From contig NZ_AQUI01000002.1 in assembly GCF_000371785.1 (NCBI RefSeq), forward strand, positions 5,190,697 to 5,254,696: a stretch of DNA of 64,000 nt, given 5' to 3'. Made by a program: the position numbers and the translations under genes. The stretch comes from Actinopolyspora halophila DSM 43834 (GTDB taxonomy: Bacteria > Actinomycetota > Actinomycetes > Mycobacteriales > Pseudonocardiaceae). Shown here in pieces: positions 9,516 to 18,317 of the stretch. Below the pieces are notes generated by a model. That model did not search any database. It saw only the letters and a program-made list of their open reading frames with translations, and was not told the origin of the DNA. How positions within the stretch are numbered: position 1 is the stretch's first letter; each line of letters starts with the position of its first letter.

Positions 9516-10340
9516 TCACCGGAAGAGGTGAACGTTCTCCGCCGCCCACTGCCCGAAACCCCGGGCCGGACTGCCGGTGATCCGCTCCACGGTGTCGGTC
9601 ACCCCGGGGCTCTCCAGGGAGCAGACCCCGGGAATCATCAAGCCGGCCGTGGCTTCGTCCGGCGCCTGCTCGGAGAGCCGTTCCAGTTCCCGCCGGTCCT
9701 GTCGCTCCGCGTAACCGAGTTCGCGCCCGAGTGCCTCACCGAGGGCACGTACCTTGTCCCGCGGCGTCAGCTCCTCGGGCCCGGTCAACGGATAGACCTC
9801 TCCGGCGTGCCCCGGCTCCGTCAACGCGTGCGCCGCCAACGCGGCGATGTCGGCCGGGTGCACGGCCGGAGACGGCAGTCCCGCCCGCAGCGGACGCACC
9901 ACCCCCTCGGTGCGCACCTGCTCCGCCCACGCCACCACGTTCGAGGCGTACTCCCAGGGGCGCAGCACGGTCTCCTCGAGATCGCTCTCCCGAACGAGCC
10001 GTTCCGCCTCCAGCGAACCTCGTCCGATGGCGGAATCCGGGTGGGTCCGGGCCAGGAACGTGGACACCAGCACGACCCGCTTCACCCCCGCGGCCGAAGC
10101 GGTCCGCAGCACACCGGAAAGATCACCCGTCGTCCCCAGAGCGAAAAACCCGGTAACCCCGTCGAAAACCTCCCCGAGCGATGCCGGGGAATCGAGGTCG
10201 CCTTCCACGACCTCCACTCCGGAAGGCACACGAGCCCGTGCCGGGTCGCGGGTCAGCGCCCGCACCGCGAACCCGGACCCGTGCAGCCGCCGCACCAGGT
10301 AGTCGCCGACATTGCCGGTCGCCGACGTCACCAGAATCAT
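9516..10340 (-). CDS. NmrA-like NAD(P)-binding protein, copy 1
   Basis: A 274-aa atypical SDR. The cofactor loop SATGNVGDYL (residues 5-14) is present, while the catalytic Tyr-x-x-x-Lys of classical SDRs is absent. This is typical of NmrA/HSCARG redox sensors and of QorB-like quinone reductases. ATG 10340 is preceded by GGGG 7 nt upstream; ATG 10388 is an alternative. It is a tandem paralogue of the gene at 10537-11364 and has a perfect palindrome upstream (10395-10414). Confidence 0.85.
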   Translation of the reverse strand: MILVTSATGNVGDYLVRRLHGSGFAVRALTRDPARARVPSGVEVVEGDLDSPASLGEVFDGVTGFFALGTTGDLSGVLRTASAAGVKRVVLVSTFLARTHPDSAIGRGSLEAERLVRESDLEETVLRPWEYASNVVAWAEQVRTEGVVRPLRAGLPSPAVHPADIAALAAHALTEPGHAGEVYPLTGPEELTPRDKVRALGEALGRELGYAERQDRRELERLSEQAPDEATAGLMIPGVCSLESPGVTDTVERITGSPARGFGQWAAENVHLFR

Positions 10341-10394
10341 CGAATTTCCCCACCAGTCGTAGTGATCGTTCCCACTGACCCCCGACATCGTGAA

Positions 10395-10414
10395 ACTTCC
10401 AGCCGACTGGAAGT
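10395..10414. promoter_or_regulatory. Perfect palindrome, candidate operator
   Basis: ACTTCCAG-CCGA-CTGGAAGT: two 8-bp perfect arms with a 4-nt centre, about 55 bp upstream of the NmrA-like start at 10340. The architecture suits a dimeric redox or aldehyde regulator such as an HxlR or MarR protein. None is encoded next to it. Confidence 0.5.
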
Positions 10415-10536
10415 CAACGCCCGGTGCGCTGGGGCACGAATGTTCTTCCCCGGTCACGAGGGCGGCGATCGCACGGAGCTTTCCCCCGGCACGGCAGCGC
10501 CGGGAGAACACCCGACCGGAAAACCTCGATCAGTGT

Positions 10537-11364
10537 TCACCGGAAGGAATCGGCGTGCTCCGCGACCCACTGCTCGAACGTTCGCGGCGCACCCCCGGTC
10601 AGGTCCTCCACAGTGGTCCGGACGCCGGGGCCCCGATCCGCGTCGGAATCGATGTCGACCAACGAGTCGGCCACTTCCTCCGGCATGAACTGCTTCAGCC
10701 GTTCGCGTTCCTCCTCCACGCTCAGTTCCTCGAAAACGAGGTCGCGTCCCAGCACCCGGCCGATGCTGTGAACCCGCTCGCGCGGAGTGATCTCGGCCGG
10801 ACCGGTGAGCGGGTAGGTCCGCTCCTCGTGGTCCCGCTCGGTGAGCACCCGGCCTGCCACCGCCGCGATGTCGGCGGGGTCGATCACCGGGGAGCCGGCG
10901 TCCCCGCCCGCGGCACTCACCACGCCGTGCTCGCGAATCGCCCGTGCCCACCACAACGCGTTCGAGGCGAACTCCCCGGGCCGCAGAATCGTCCAGGACA
11001 TCCCGCTGTCCCGCACCGTCTGCTCACCCCGCAACGCGCCACCACCGATCGGGGACTCGGGGTGGATCTCCGCGAGCAGCGACGAGACCATCACGACTCG
11101 CTCGACGCCGGCCCGCCCGGCGGACCGCAGGACGGCCGCGGTGTCCTCGTCACCCGTCTGGAGCAGGAAGAGCGAGTCCACGCCCTCCCACGCGGGAGAC
11201 AGCGACTCCGGCCGTCCCAGGTCTCCCTCGACCAGGTCGACCCCGGAGGGAACGACCGCGCGCCTCGCGTCCCGCGTCAGCGCGCGCACCGGAAGCCCGC
11301 GTTCCGCGAGCTGCCGCACCAGCACGCTGCCGATGTTGCCGGTGGCACCGGTCACCAGGATCAT
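10537..11364 (-). CDS. NmrA-like NAD(P)-binding protein, copy 2
   Basis: A 275-aa paralogue of the adjacent gene at 9516-10340. It has the same opening (MILVTGATGNIG), the same DPADIAA motif and the same C-terminal GAPRTFEQW region. The pair arose by tandem duplication and has since diverged. No classical SDR active-site Tyr/Lys is seen, so a quinone-reductase or redox-sensing role is as likely as catalysis. ATG 11364 starts directly at the Rossmann strand. Confidence 0.85.
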   Translation of the reverse strand: MILVTGATGNIGSVLVRQLAERGLPVRALTRDARRAVVPSGVDLVEGDLGRPESLSPAWEGVDSLFLLQTGDEDTAAVLRSAGRAGVERVVMVSSLLAEIHPESPIGGGALRGEQTVRDSGMSWTILRPGEFASNALWWARAIREHGVVSAAGGDAGSPVIDPADIAAVAGRVLTERDHEERTYPLTGPAEITPRERVHSIGRVLGRDLVFEELSVEEERERLKQFMPEEVADSLVDIDSDADRGPGVRTTVEDLTGGAPRTFEQWVAEHADSFR

Positions 11365-11434
11365 CAGTACTCCTTCGTGAATCGAGCGGCAGTGCGAGCC
11401 CCTCAGCGCCGGTCCGGCGAGCGGGGCCTGCCCG

Positions 11435-12199
11435 TCAGGCGTTCTCCCTGCGGAAAGTCAGCGCACCGACCGTCAGCGAGACCGCGGTGAACACGAGCGT
11501 CACGATCAGCCCGACCAGCATGGCCTGCGAACCGTAGTCCCCGACGAAGGCGTCCCGCAGCCCGTTCACGACGTACAGGAACGGGCTCACGTGCGCCAGC
11601 GCGTTCAACCAGCCCGGAGCCAACGACATCGGCAGCAGAATCCCCGACAGCAGCACCAACGGCAGCAGCACGGCGTTCAGCAGCGGTGCGAAGGAGTTCT
11701 CCTCGCGGGTGAACAGCGCGGCGGCGTAGGACAGCGAGGCGATGCACCCGGTGATCAACCCGAGGATCCCGAGCGAGATGAGCAGCCCCGGGACCGGGGC
11801 ACGCAGCCCGAACCCGAACGCGGCCAGCAACAGCAGCACCGCCTGCAGCTCGACTCGGACCACGTCCGTGCCCACGCGCCCCATGAGCAGCGCCAGCCTG
11901 CTGGCCGGTGTCACGCGCATCCGTTCCACGACGCCCAGCCGCAGCTCGCCGATGAGACCGAACCCGGCGAAGGCCGAACCGAACAGACCCAGCATGACCA
12001 GCATCCCCGGCACGAATCCCTGCCAGACGCTCTGGCCCTCGTAGAGCGCCCCCGCTCCCGGCATCCGGGTCAGCAACGGCCCGAAGAAACCGAGGTAGAG
12101 CAGGGGTTGCAGCACTCCGAAGACGAGGGCGGTCTTGTTGCGCATCAACTGCCGCAGGTAGCGGCCGAAGATCAGACGGGTGTCGAACAGCAGTTCCAA
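11435..12199 (-). CDS. ABC-2 type exporter permease (DrrB-like)
   Basis: A 254-aa integral membrane protein with about six TM helices. The ABC-2 signature region is near the C-terminus (PLSLAPGW-type turn followed by ALAHVSPFLYVVNGLRD). The start is a TTG at 12199 with GAGGAGA 8 nt upstream. The gene lies 16 bp downstream of the ATPase gene, so the two form one exporter. DrrAB-like pairs export antibiotics or lipids. Confidence 0.9.
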   Translation of the reverse strand: MELLFDTRLIFGRYLRQLMRNKTALVFGVLQPLLYLGFFGPLLTRMPGAGALYEGQSVWQGFVPGMLVMLGLFGSAFAGFGLIGELRLGVVERMRVTPASRLALLMGRVGTDVVRVELQAVLLLLAAFGFGLRAPVPGLLISLGILGLITGCIASLSYAAALFTREENSFAPLLNAVLLPLVLLSGILLPMSLAPGWLNALAHVSPFLYVVNGLRDAFVGDYGSQAMLVGLIVTLVFTAVSLTVGALTFRRENA

Positions 12200-12215
12200 C
12201 GGAAGCTCTCCTCGC

Positions 12216-13181
12216 TCAGGTAGTGGCGCCGGGGTCGTCGTGCAGCGAGCGGCCCGTGAAGGCCAGGAAGACCTGGTCGAGTGAGGGGCGGGCCAGGTTG
12301 ATGGCGGTCGGCTGGAGCTCGGCTCCGTCCAGCACGCGCAGCATGTCCAACACCGCCTGCTCGCCGCGCTCCACCGTGAGCCGCAGCGTCGGACCCGTTG
12401 CGGCGAGCTCGCGAACGTCGTCCCGTGCCCCGAGGATCGCCTTCGCCCGGTCCGCCAGCTCCCCGTTCGGCAGTTCGATGGTGATCAGGTCACCGGCGGC
12501 CCGGCTCTTGAGCTCCTCCGGCGTCCCCTCGGTCACGATCCGCCCCCGGTCGATGATCAGCAGGCGATCGCAGAGCGCATCCGCCTCCTCCAGGTAGTGC
12601 GTGGTCAGGAAGACCGTGGTTCCGAGCTCGTCGCGCAGCCGCCGGATGTGCTCCCACAACGCGCTGCGGGCCTGCGGATCGAGCCCGCTGGTCGGCTCGT
12701 CCAGGAATACCAGCGGCGGTCGGTGGATGAGCCCCAGCGCGATGTCCAACCGGCGGCGCTGCCCCCCGGACAGCGCCCCGGCCTCCCGGTCCAGCAGGTC
12801 GGAGAGGTCGAGCTGGTGGCTCACCTGCCGCACTCGTTCCTGGACCTCGGAGCTCGGGACCCGGTAGAGCCTGGCCTGCAACTCGAGCTCCTCCCGCACC
12901 GAGGTCCGCGGATCGGTCCCACCCGCCTGGGCGACGTAGCCGATGCGCTTGCGCACCTCGACCGGTTCACTTCGCAGGTCGTGGCCCGCGACGGTGGCCG
13001 TTCCCGAGCTGGGGGCGAGCAGGGTGGTCAGCATCCGGAGCGTGGTCGTCTTCCCGGCACCGTTGGCCCCCAGAAAGCCGACCGTCTCCCCTTCGGCGAC
13101 CTCGAGGTCGACACCGCGGACCGCCTCGACAGCGCCCTGCTTCGTGGTGAACTTCCGGGTCAGTCGGCTGACTTCGATCAC
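12216..13181 (-). CDS. ABC exporter ATP-binding protein (DrrA-like)
   Basis: A 321-aa nucleotide-binding subunit. Walker A is GANGAGKTT, the signature is LSGGQRRRLDIALGL, Walker B is PLVFLDEPTSGLD, and the C-terminal extension (ALFTGRSLHDD style) is that of daunorubicin-resistance DrrA proteins. It starts at GTG 13181, overlaps the MarR stop by 4 bp (GTGA) and has GAGGAG 5 nt upstream, so it is translationally coupled to MarR. It powers the permease at 11435-12199. Confidence 0.95.
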   Translation of the reverse strand: MIEVSRLTRKFTTKQGAVEAVRGVDLEVAEGETVGFLGANGAGKTTTLRMLTTLLAPSSGTATVAGHDLRSEPVEVRKRIGYVAQAGGTDPRTSVREELELQARLYRVPSSEVQERVRQVSHQLDLSDLLDREAGALSGGQRRRLDIALGLIHRPPLVFLDEPTSGLDPQARSALWEHIRRLRDELGTTVFLTTHYLEEADALCDRLLIIDRGRIVTEGTPEELKSRAAGDLITIELPNGELADRAKAILGARDDVRELAATGPTLRLTVERGEQAVLDMLRVLDGAELQPTAINLARPSLDQVFLAFTGRSLHDDPGATT

Positions 13182-13717
13182 TCGGGCTCCTCGTCCGCTC
13201 GCCCCGTGGAGGTCTGCTCGACCGACCCGGAGTTCTGCGTCAGGCACGGGTGCCCCCGCGGGCTCACTCCGCGGGCTTCGGCGACGCGCCGCAACAGCGA
13301 GACCACCTGGGGGCGTTCGGACTCCTCCAGCGCGGACAGCAGGTCCGCGTCGTGTTCGTCCGCCACGCGGTACCCGCGTTCGACCAGCTCACGAGCGTGC
13401 TCGGTGAGGTGGAGCGCCTTCGCCCTGCGATCGTGGGGGTGGGGACGGCGCTGCACCAGTCCCTGCTCCTCGAGTTCGTCGACGAGTCCGACCATCGCGT
13501 TGCGATGCACCCCGAGGGCGTCCGCGAGGGACTGCTGGGAACTGCCCTCCGCGGGTTCCAGGTGCGCGAGCAGGGCGAACTTGATCGGCTCCAGTCCGAG
13601 CGGTCGCAGTCGCTCGGTGAATTCGTCGGCCACTTGCAGGCCGAGGGAGGAGAGCAGGAACGCGGGCCGGGCCATGGCCGGCGTTCCCCCCTCCGAGGAA
13701 TCTCGATGATCACTCAC
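13178..13717 (-). CDS. MarR-family regulator of the ABC exporter operon
   Basis: A 179-aa winged-helix regulator (SLADALGVHRNAMVGLVDELEEQGLVQRR recognition region, cut here into its key elements HRNAMVGLVDELE and QRRPHPHDRR). It is the first gene of a MarR - ATPase - permease operon and most likely senses the exported compound. The start is uncertain. GTG 13717 gives the full frame but has a weak RBS; ATG 13675 is the alternative. Confidence 0.9.
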   Translation of the reverse strand: MSDHRDSSEGGTPAMARPAFLLSSLGLQVADEFTERLRPLGLEPIKFALLAHLEPAEGSSQQSLADALGVHRNAMVGLVDELEEQGLVQRRPHPHDRRAKALHLTEHARELVERGYRVADEHDADLLSALEESERPQVVSLLRRVAEARGVSPRGHPCLTQNSGSVEQTSTGRADEEPE

Positions 13718-13737
13718 ACCGGAATGCTATATCGCAG

Positions 13738-13760
13738 GATTGTCATGTCAAGTTACAATC
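13738..13760 (-). promoter_or_regulatory. Promoter and MarR operator of the ABC exporter operon
   Basis: GATTGT and ACAATC form perfect 6-bp arms around 11 nt. A TTGACA -35 box is embedded in them on the minus strand, and a TATAGC -10-like box follows just downstream. Overlap of the operator with the -35 is the usual MarR autorepression arrangement. Confidence 0.55.
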
Positions 13761-13892
13761 TTTCCGTGTGACGGAGTGGATTCCCGTTCTTCGCGGGAGC
13801 TCTCGGGGTCCCCGCGACGAAACGGAGCACCGCACGCGCCGGACCGTCCCCCGAACGGCCGTTCCGCCCGGACCGGCGCGCACGAACGGCGC

Positions 13893-13939
13893 CCGGCCGT
13901 GTCCTCCACGCCCCGGATCCGCCCGGAGGGCACGGCCGG
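13893..13939 (-). terminator. Terminator of the MarR-MFS-YceI operon
   Basis: CCGGCCGTGTCCTCC at 13893-13907 pairs with the complementary run ending at 13939 to give a 15-bp stem with one wobble and a 17-nt loop. It begins 9 bp beyond the YceI stop codon. Confidence 0.7.
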
Positions 13940-13947
13940 CTACGCGA

Positions 13948-14808
13948 TCAACCGGTGGTCTCCGCCAGCACTGCCTGCACGTCGATGTCGATCCGCAGCG
14001 TGGTTCCGATCGCGGCTATCCCGGTGCTCAACGACTGGTTGAAGGTCATCGCGAAGTCCTCCCTGCGCAGCAGGGTCGTTGCCGTGGCCGAGGCACGCGT
14101 GCCTCCCCAGGGGTCCGGGCCGGTCCCGGCGAACCGGGTCTCCAGGCGGACGTCACGCGTCACTCCGCACAGCGTGAGCCGCCCGTCCAGGTCCCAGTTC
14201 TCGTCCTGCCGCCGACCGATCCCCGTCACCTCGAAACCGATCTCGGGATGGTTGGCCACGTCGAGGAAGTCGGCGCTGCGCAAGTGCTGGTCGCGCTGCT
14301 CGTTGCCCGTGTCCACGCTCGAGGCGTCGATCCGCACCGTCACCCGGGAGGACTCCACCGGGCGAGCCATCCTGATCTCGCCGCCGAACCCGTTGAACCG
14401 GCCGTGGATGCTGCTTATCCCGAGGTGCTGCGCCGTGGCCCGGATCGAGGAGTGCTCCGGGTCGATGCGCCAGACCCCGGGTTCGGGCAGCTCACCCCCA
14501 CTTACCGGAGAAAGCTCGACTGTGCCGAGCGCCGCCTCGTGGCCGGAGCGCACCATCGCCGTCCGCGCGGTGGGTTGGTGCCCCAGGGCGGTGACGATCG
14601 CCGTGTGACGCCCCTCGACGAGACCGTCCGCACGCGCCAGGCCCTCCGCGTCGGCGTGAACACGCCCGCGCTGCGCACCCGATCCGTCGGTGACGGTCAG
14701 CACCGCGTCCGATATCGGCCAACCACCGAGCGAACGGACCTGTACCGTGACCGCGCCGCTGTCCTGCCCCCCGCGCGCTCCTGCTGCGTCGTCCTGCCCG
14801 GAATCCAT
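13948..14808 (-). CDS. YceI-family protein with N-terminal carboxypeptidase-regulatory-like domain
   Basis: 286 aa. Residues about 18-100 form a beta-rich CarboxypepD_reg / DUF4198-like domain (VRSLGGWPISDAVLTVTD). Residues about 108-282 are YceI (GVWRIDPEHSSIRATAQHLG, then FLDVANHPEIGFE), a lipocalin-like fold that binds polyisoprenoids. No signal peptide is visible, unlike many YceI proteins. The gene is the last of a MarR-MFS-YceI operon, and the MFS protein ends in the same kind of beta domain repeated. This suggests the two proteins act together. The function is inferred only. Confidence 0.88.
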   Translation of the reverse strand: MDSGQDDAAGARGGQDSGAVTVQVRSLGGWPISDAVLTVTDGSGAQRGRVHADAEGLARADGLVEGRHTAIVTALGHQPTARTAMVRSGHEAALGTVELSPVSGGELPEPGVWRIDPEHSSIRATAQHLGISSIHGRFNGFGGEIRMARPVESSRVTVRIDASSVDTGNEQRDQHLRSADFLDVANHPEIGFEVTGIGRRQDENWDLDGRLTLCGVTRDVRLETRFAGTGPDPWGGTRASATATTLLRREDFAMTFNQSLSTGIAAIGTTLRIDIDVQAVLAETTG

Positions 14809-14886
14809 CCGGCCTTCCTCTCGTGTGATCCGGCGGGACGCGGAACCGGACCGCGTCCCGCTGCGTGCGGCGATTCCGTTCGCGGG

Positions 14887-17586
14887 CTAGTCCAGCCCGA
14901 GCGCTATGTCGTAGCCGATCTGCTCCTCCCGGACCCGCACCGTGTTCGCCGCGGGCGGGTAACCGGTGGCGATCACGGTGTACTCACCGTGCGAGAGATC
15001 GGTGAACTCGTAGGCCCCGTCCACATCCGTGACCGTGGAGGCGACCACCCCGCCCGTGGAATCCAGCAGGGTCACCTGCGCCTCGGGGACGACGTGCCCC
15101 ATCCGGGCGGAGCGGACCACCCCGCTGACCCCGGCACCGGCCTCGAGCGCCACGTCGAGCGTGGACTGCTTGCCCTCGGAGATGGTCACCTCGGTGCTCA
15201 CCGGCTGGTAACCATCGGCGGTGACGGTGAGGGCGTAGGAGCCTCCGATCAGGTCGGAGAGCTCGTAGCCCCCTCCGCTGCCGGTCCTGGTCGCGGCGAC
15301 GACGCTGCCCCGCACGTCGGTCAGCACGACGGTCGCCTCCGGAACGGGGACCGGGCCGCTGCGGACCATCCCCGTCAGTCCGGCGCCCCCGGAGAGCTCC
15401 ACGTCGTGCCGCACCGCGCGCCCGGACACGGCGATCATGGAGGCGGACGGCTGGTAGTCCCCGGCGGCGGCGATCAGCACGTAGGTCCCACCGCCGGTGG
15501 GTGTCACGCGATAGTGTCCCTGCTCGTCCGAACGGGTGCGATCTATCTGATTGCCCAACGAGTCGGTCAGGGTGAGCACCGCCTCCGCGAGCGGGGATCC
15601 GCCCGGGCCGCGGACCACTCCGTACACGGTCACGCCACCGTCACCCGGGTAGAGGGAACCGGTGAGGCTCGTGCCGTTCACACCGGACGCGTTCCTCGCG
15701 GAACCACCAACGGATGAAGTCGATGACCAGCTGTCAAACGAGTTCTCCCCAAGGTTGTCCCCAGACCTGTCCACAGAGTTGTCCACAAGCTTTTCCGTTG
15801 TGTGCACAGTGCGGCCCGCTGCCTCCAAAACGTCCCCTTCACGCCTGATCGGCTGCACCGAAGTGGTAGCGCCGGCCATCGACCCAGCGCCACCACTCGG
15901 CGAGTTGTCCACAAGCTCTCCTGAATTTTCCACATCCCGGTGCTCGCCTTCCGGCTCCTGCTTCTCGACGGTGGTGCGCAGCGGGACCTCGCGGATCACC
16001 AACACTGCGAGCAGGGTCACCACCGAGATGCAGGCCGTGATGAAGAACAGGTCTCCGATGGCCATGCCGTAGGCGTCGTGCACGATCTCCTCGATCGGCC
16101 CCGGCAGGCTGTCGATGTCCAGGGAGACGCTGCCCGAACCGCCGATGTTCGAAGCCGCGGAAGCACCTCCGGGCAGTCCGGACAACCCGTCGCTGACGTA
16201 GCCGGACACCCGCGATCCCAGCACCGCGCCCAGCACGGACACCCCGGCCGAACCACCGAGCGTGCGGAAGAAGGTGACCACCGAGGTCACCGATCCCATG
16301 TCCCTGGTGCCGACGCTGTTCTGAACCGCGAGCACGAGGTTCTGCATCAACGCACCGACGCCGATCCCCATCAGCGCGAGGTAGACGTCCACGATCGGCA
16401 GCGGCGTGTCCGAGTCGATCGTGCTCAACAGCCCCATCCCCACGGTGAGCACCACGCTCCCGCCGATGAGGAACGGTTTGATCTTGCCGGTGACCCTGGA
16501 GATGATCTGCCCGGAAACCGTCGAGGAGACGAACAACCCGAGCACCATCGGCAGGGTCATCAACCCGGCCTCCGTCGGGGTGTAGCCGCGCCCCAGCTGG
16601 AAGTACTGGGCCAGGAACACCGAACCGCCGAACATCGCGGTGCCGACCGCCACCATGGCGATGATCGCCAACGTGACCGTGGGGTTGCGGAACATGCCCA
16701 GCGGCACGATCGGCTCGCGCACCTTCGTCTCGATGACCACGGCCACGATCAGGGCGACCAATCCGCCCGCGACGAAACCGAGGGTCGGCCAGGAGATCCA
16801 GTCGAACTGCTTGCCCGCCAGGGAGACCCAGGCCAGCAGCAGACTCACGCCCCCGACCAGGAACAGCGCACCGAACCAGTCGATCGAGACGTTCCGCTTG
16901 ATCACGGGCAGCCGCAGGGTGCGCCCCAGCACGAGGAAGGCGATGACCGCTATCGGTGCTGTCACCCAGAAGCACCAGCGCCACCCCAGCGGCGAATCCA
17001 CGATGAGACCACCGACCAGCGGCCCGCTCGTGGTGGCGACCGCGAAGGTGGCACCGATGTAGCCGGTGTAACGACCGCGGTCGCGCGGGGCGACCATGGC
17101 CGCGATCACCACCTGGATCAGGGCCTGCATCCCACCCATGCCGATCCCCTGGATCGCGCGGAAACCGATGAGCATCCCCATCGACTGGGAGAACCCGCCG
17201 AGTATCGATCCCAGGGTGAAGATGGCGATGGCCAGCTGGTAGAGCAGCTTCTTGCTGAACAGGTCGGACAACTTGCCCCACAGCGGAGTGGTCGCCGTCG
17301 AGGTCAGCAGCATCGCCGTGACCACCCAGGTGTACTGCCCCTGGGTTCCGTCGAGTTCGGCGGTGATCCGGGGAAGCGCGTTGGACACGATGGTGGAGCT
17401 GAGTATGGCCACCAGCAGCGCCAGCATCAGGCCCACGAACGCCTTGAGTACCTGCCGGTGCGTCATCGCGTCCCCGCTCGAAGCGTTCCCCTCGGTCTCC
17501 GCGGACCCGTTCCGCTGCCCGGAATCCCGCGCGGCGTTCGGCGGTGCCGGACCGTCCTCGGTTTCCGCGAGGCTCGATGTCGTCAT
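14887..17586 (-). CDS. DHA2-type MFS transporter fused to C-terminal beta-domain repeats
   Basis: 899 aa, far longer than a usual DHA2 (EmrB/QacA, 14-TM) drug:proton antiporter of about 500 aa. The MFS part (residues about 40-545) shows the motif WGKLSDLFSKK and the QGIGMGGMQALIQV region. After a polar, Asn/Asp/Ser-rich linker, residues about 655-895 hold three carboxypeptidase-regulatory-like beta domains, each with a GGSYALTVTADGY-type motif. The topology of DHA2 places this tail in the cytoplasm. The start overlaps the MarR stop by 4 bp (ATGA), giving translational coupling. The role is probably export of a hydrophobic compound. Confidence 0.92.
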   Translation of the reverse strand: MTTSSLAETEDGPAPPNAARDSGQRNGSAETEGNASSGDAMTHRQVLKAFVGLMLALLVAILSSTIVSNALPRITAELDGTQGQYTWVVTAMLLTSTATTPLWGKLSDLFSKKLLYQLAIAIFTLGSILGGFSQSMGMLIGFRAIQGIGMGGMQALIQVVIAAMVAPRDRGRYTGYIGATFAVATTSGPLVGGLIVDSPLGWRWCFWVTAPIAVIAFLVLGRTLRLPVIKRNVSIDWFGALFLVGGVSLLLAWVSLAGKQFDWISWPTLGFVAGGLVALIVAVVIETKVREPIVPLGMFRNPTVTLAIIAMVAVGTAMFGGSVFLAQYFQLGRGYTPTEAGLMTLPMVLGLFVSSTVSGQIISRVTGKIKPFLIGGSVVLTVGMGLLSTIDSDTPLPIVDVYLALMGIGVGALMQNLVLAVQNSVGTRDMGSVTSVVTFFRTLGGSAGVSVLGAVLGSRVSGYVSDGLSGLPGGASAASNIGGSGSVSLDIDSLPGPIEEIVHDAYGMAIGDLFFITACISVVTLLAVLVIREVPLRTTVEKQEPEGEHRDVENSGELVDNSPSGGAGSMAGATTSVQPIRREGDVLEAAGRTVHTTEKLVDNSVDRSGDNLGENSFDSWSSTSSVGGSARNASGVNGTSLTGSLYPGDGGVTVYGVVRGPGGSPLAEAVLTLTDSLGNQIDRTRSDEQGHYRVTPTGGGTYVLIAAAGDYQPSASMIAVSGRAVRHDVELSGGAGLTGMVRSGPVPVPEATVVLTDVRGSVVAATRTGSGGGYELSDLIGGSYALTVTADGYQPVSTEVTISEGKQSTLDVALEAGAGVSGVVRSARMGHVVPEAQVTLLDSTGGVVASTVTDVDGAYEFTDLSHGEYTVIATGYPPAANTVRVREEQIGYDIALGLD

Positions 17587-18071
17587 CGGTTCCCTTCCTC
17601 GATCGCTTCGTCCGGACCGGCCAACGCCTCGCGCGAGGCTTCGATCAGGTCGCAGGAGAGAGCTCGCAGCAGCTCGGCGAGCTCGACGAGTTCCTCGTCG
17701 TCCCAGTCGCGCAGTGCGTGGCTGAGCCAGCGCGCCTTCTCCTCCTCGCGCTCGGCCAGCACTTCCCGCCCCCGGTCGGTGGCCCGCAGCAACGAGGCCC
17801 TGCGGTCCTCCGGGGCGGGTCTGCGCTCGATCAGCCCCTCCTGCTCGAGGTGCCCCAACTGCCTGCTCACCACGGAGGCGTCCACCACGCGGTCGTGGGC
17901 GAGATCGGAAGCCCGCGACTCCCCGCCGTGCACGAGTTCGGCCAGCAACCCGGTTCCGGAAACGGTCAGGTCATTGCTCTGTTGTGCCCGCTGCAGCGCC
18001 GTTTGTCTGAACCCCAGGAGATTCCGAAGCGGCCCCAGCAACTGCCCGCAGGCTTCGGTGTGCGATGCCAT
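17583..18071 (-). CDS. MarR-family regulator of the MFS/YceI operon
   Basis: 162 aa with a winged helix (VVDASVVSRQLGHLEQEG, RRPAPEDRRASLL). It is the first gene of the operon and its stop overlaps the MFS start. I start it at ATG 18071, preceded by AAGGA at 7 nt; a TTG at 18095 would add eight residues. A clear promoter with flanking 9-bp repeats lies upstream (18093-18129), which implies autoregulation. Confidence 0.9.
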   Translation of the reverse strand: MASHTEACGQLLGPLRNLLGFRQTALQRAQQSNDLTVSGTGLLAELVHGGESRASDLAHDRVVDASVVSRQLGHLEQEGLIERRPAPEDRRASLLRATDRGREVLAEREEEKARWLSHALRDWDDEELVELAELLRALSCDLIEASREALAGPDEAIEEGNR

Positions 18072-18092
18072 CGCCCATTCCTTTGGTTGGTA

Positions 18093-18129
18093 CAAGCAAC
18101 TATAAAGTTATTAGTTTCAGCAAGCAACT
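18093..18129 (-). promoter_or_regulatory. MarR promoter with paired 9-bp direct repeats
   Basis: On the minus strand, TTGCTT (18127-18122) and TATAGT (18104-18099) are separated by exactly 17 bp, a good sigma-70-type promoter. The 9-mer CAAGCAACT occurs at 18093-18101 and again at 18121-18129 (plus-strand reading). The copies bracket the promoter and are probable MarR sites. Confidence 0.6.
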
Positions 18130-18317
18130 TATTTCACGGAGGAGAGACCGAGAACACAGCGAAGGTTCCGGAGGGCCTGGGAGAGTCCGCAGCTCGGGCT
18201 GGTGCTCGCTCGGCTGACCCGGCTCGGTCAAGCGGCGCAGCCGCTCACGACCACTCCCGCGGTCGGCACCGCCGCGTGACCACCTGGGCAAACCGAGCCG
18301 CCGACTTGCCAGCCCGA

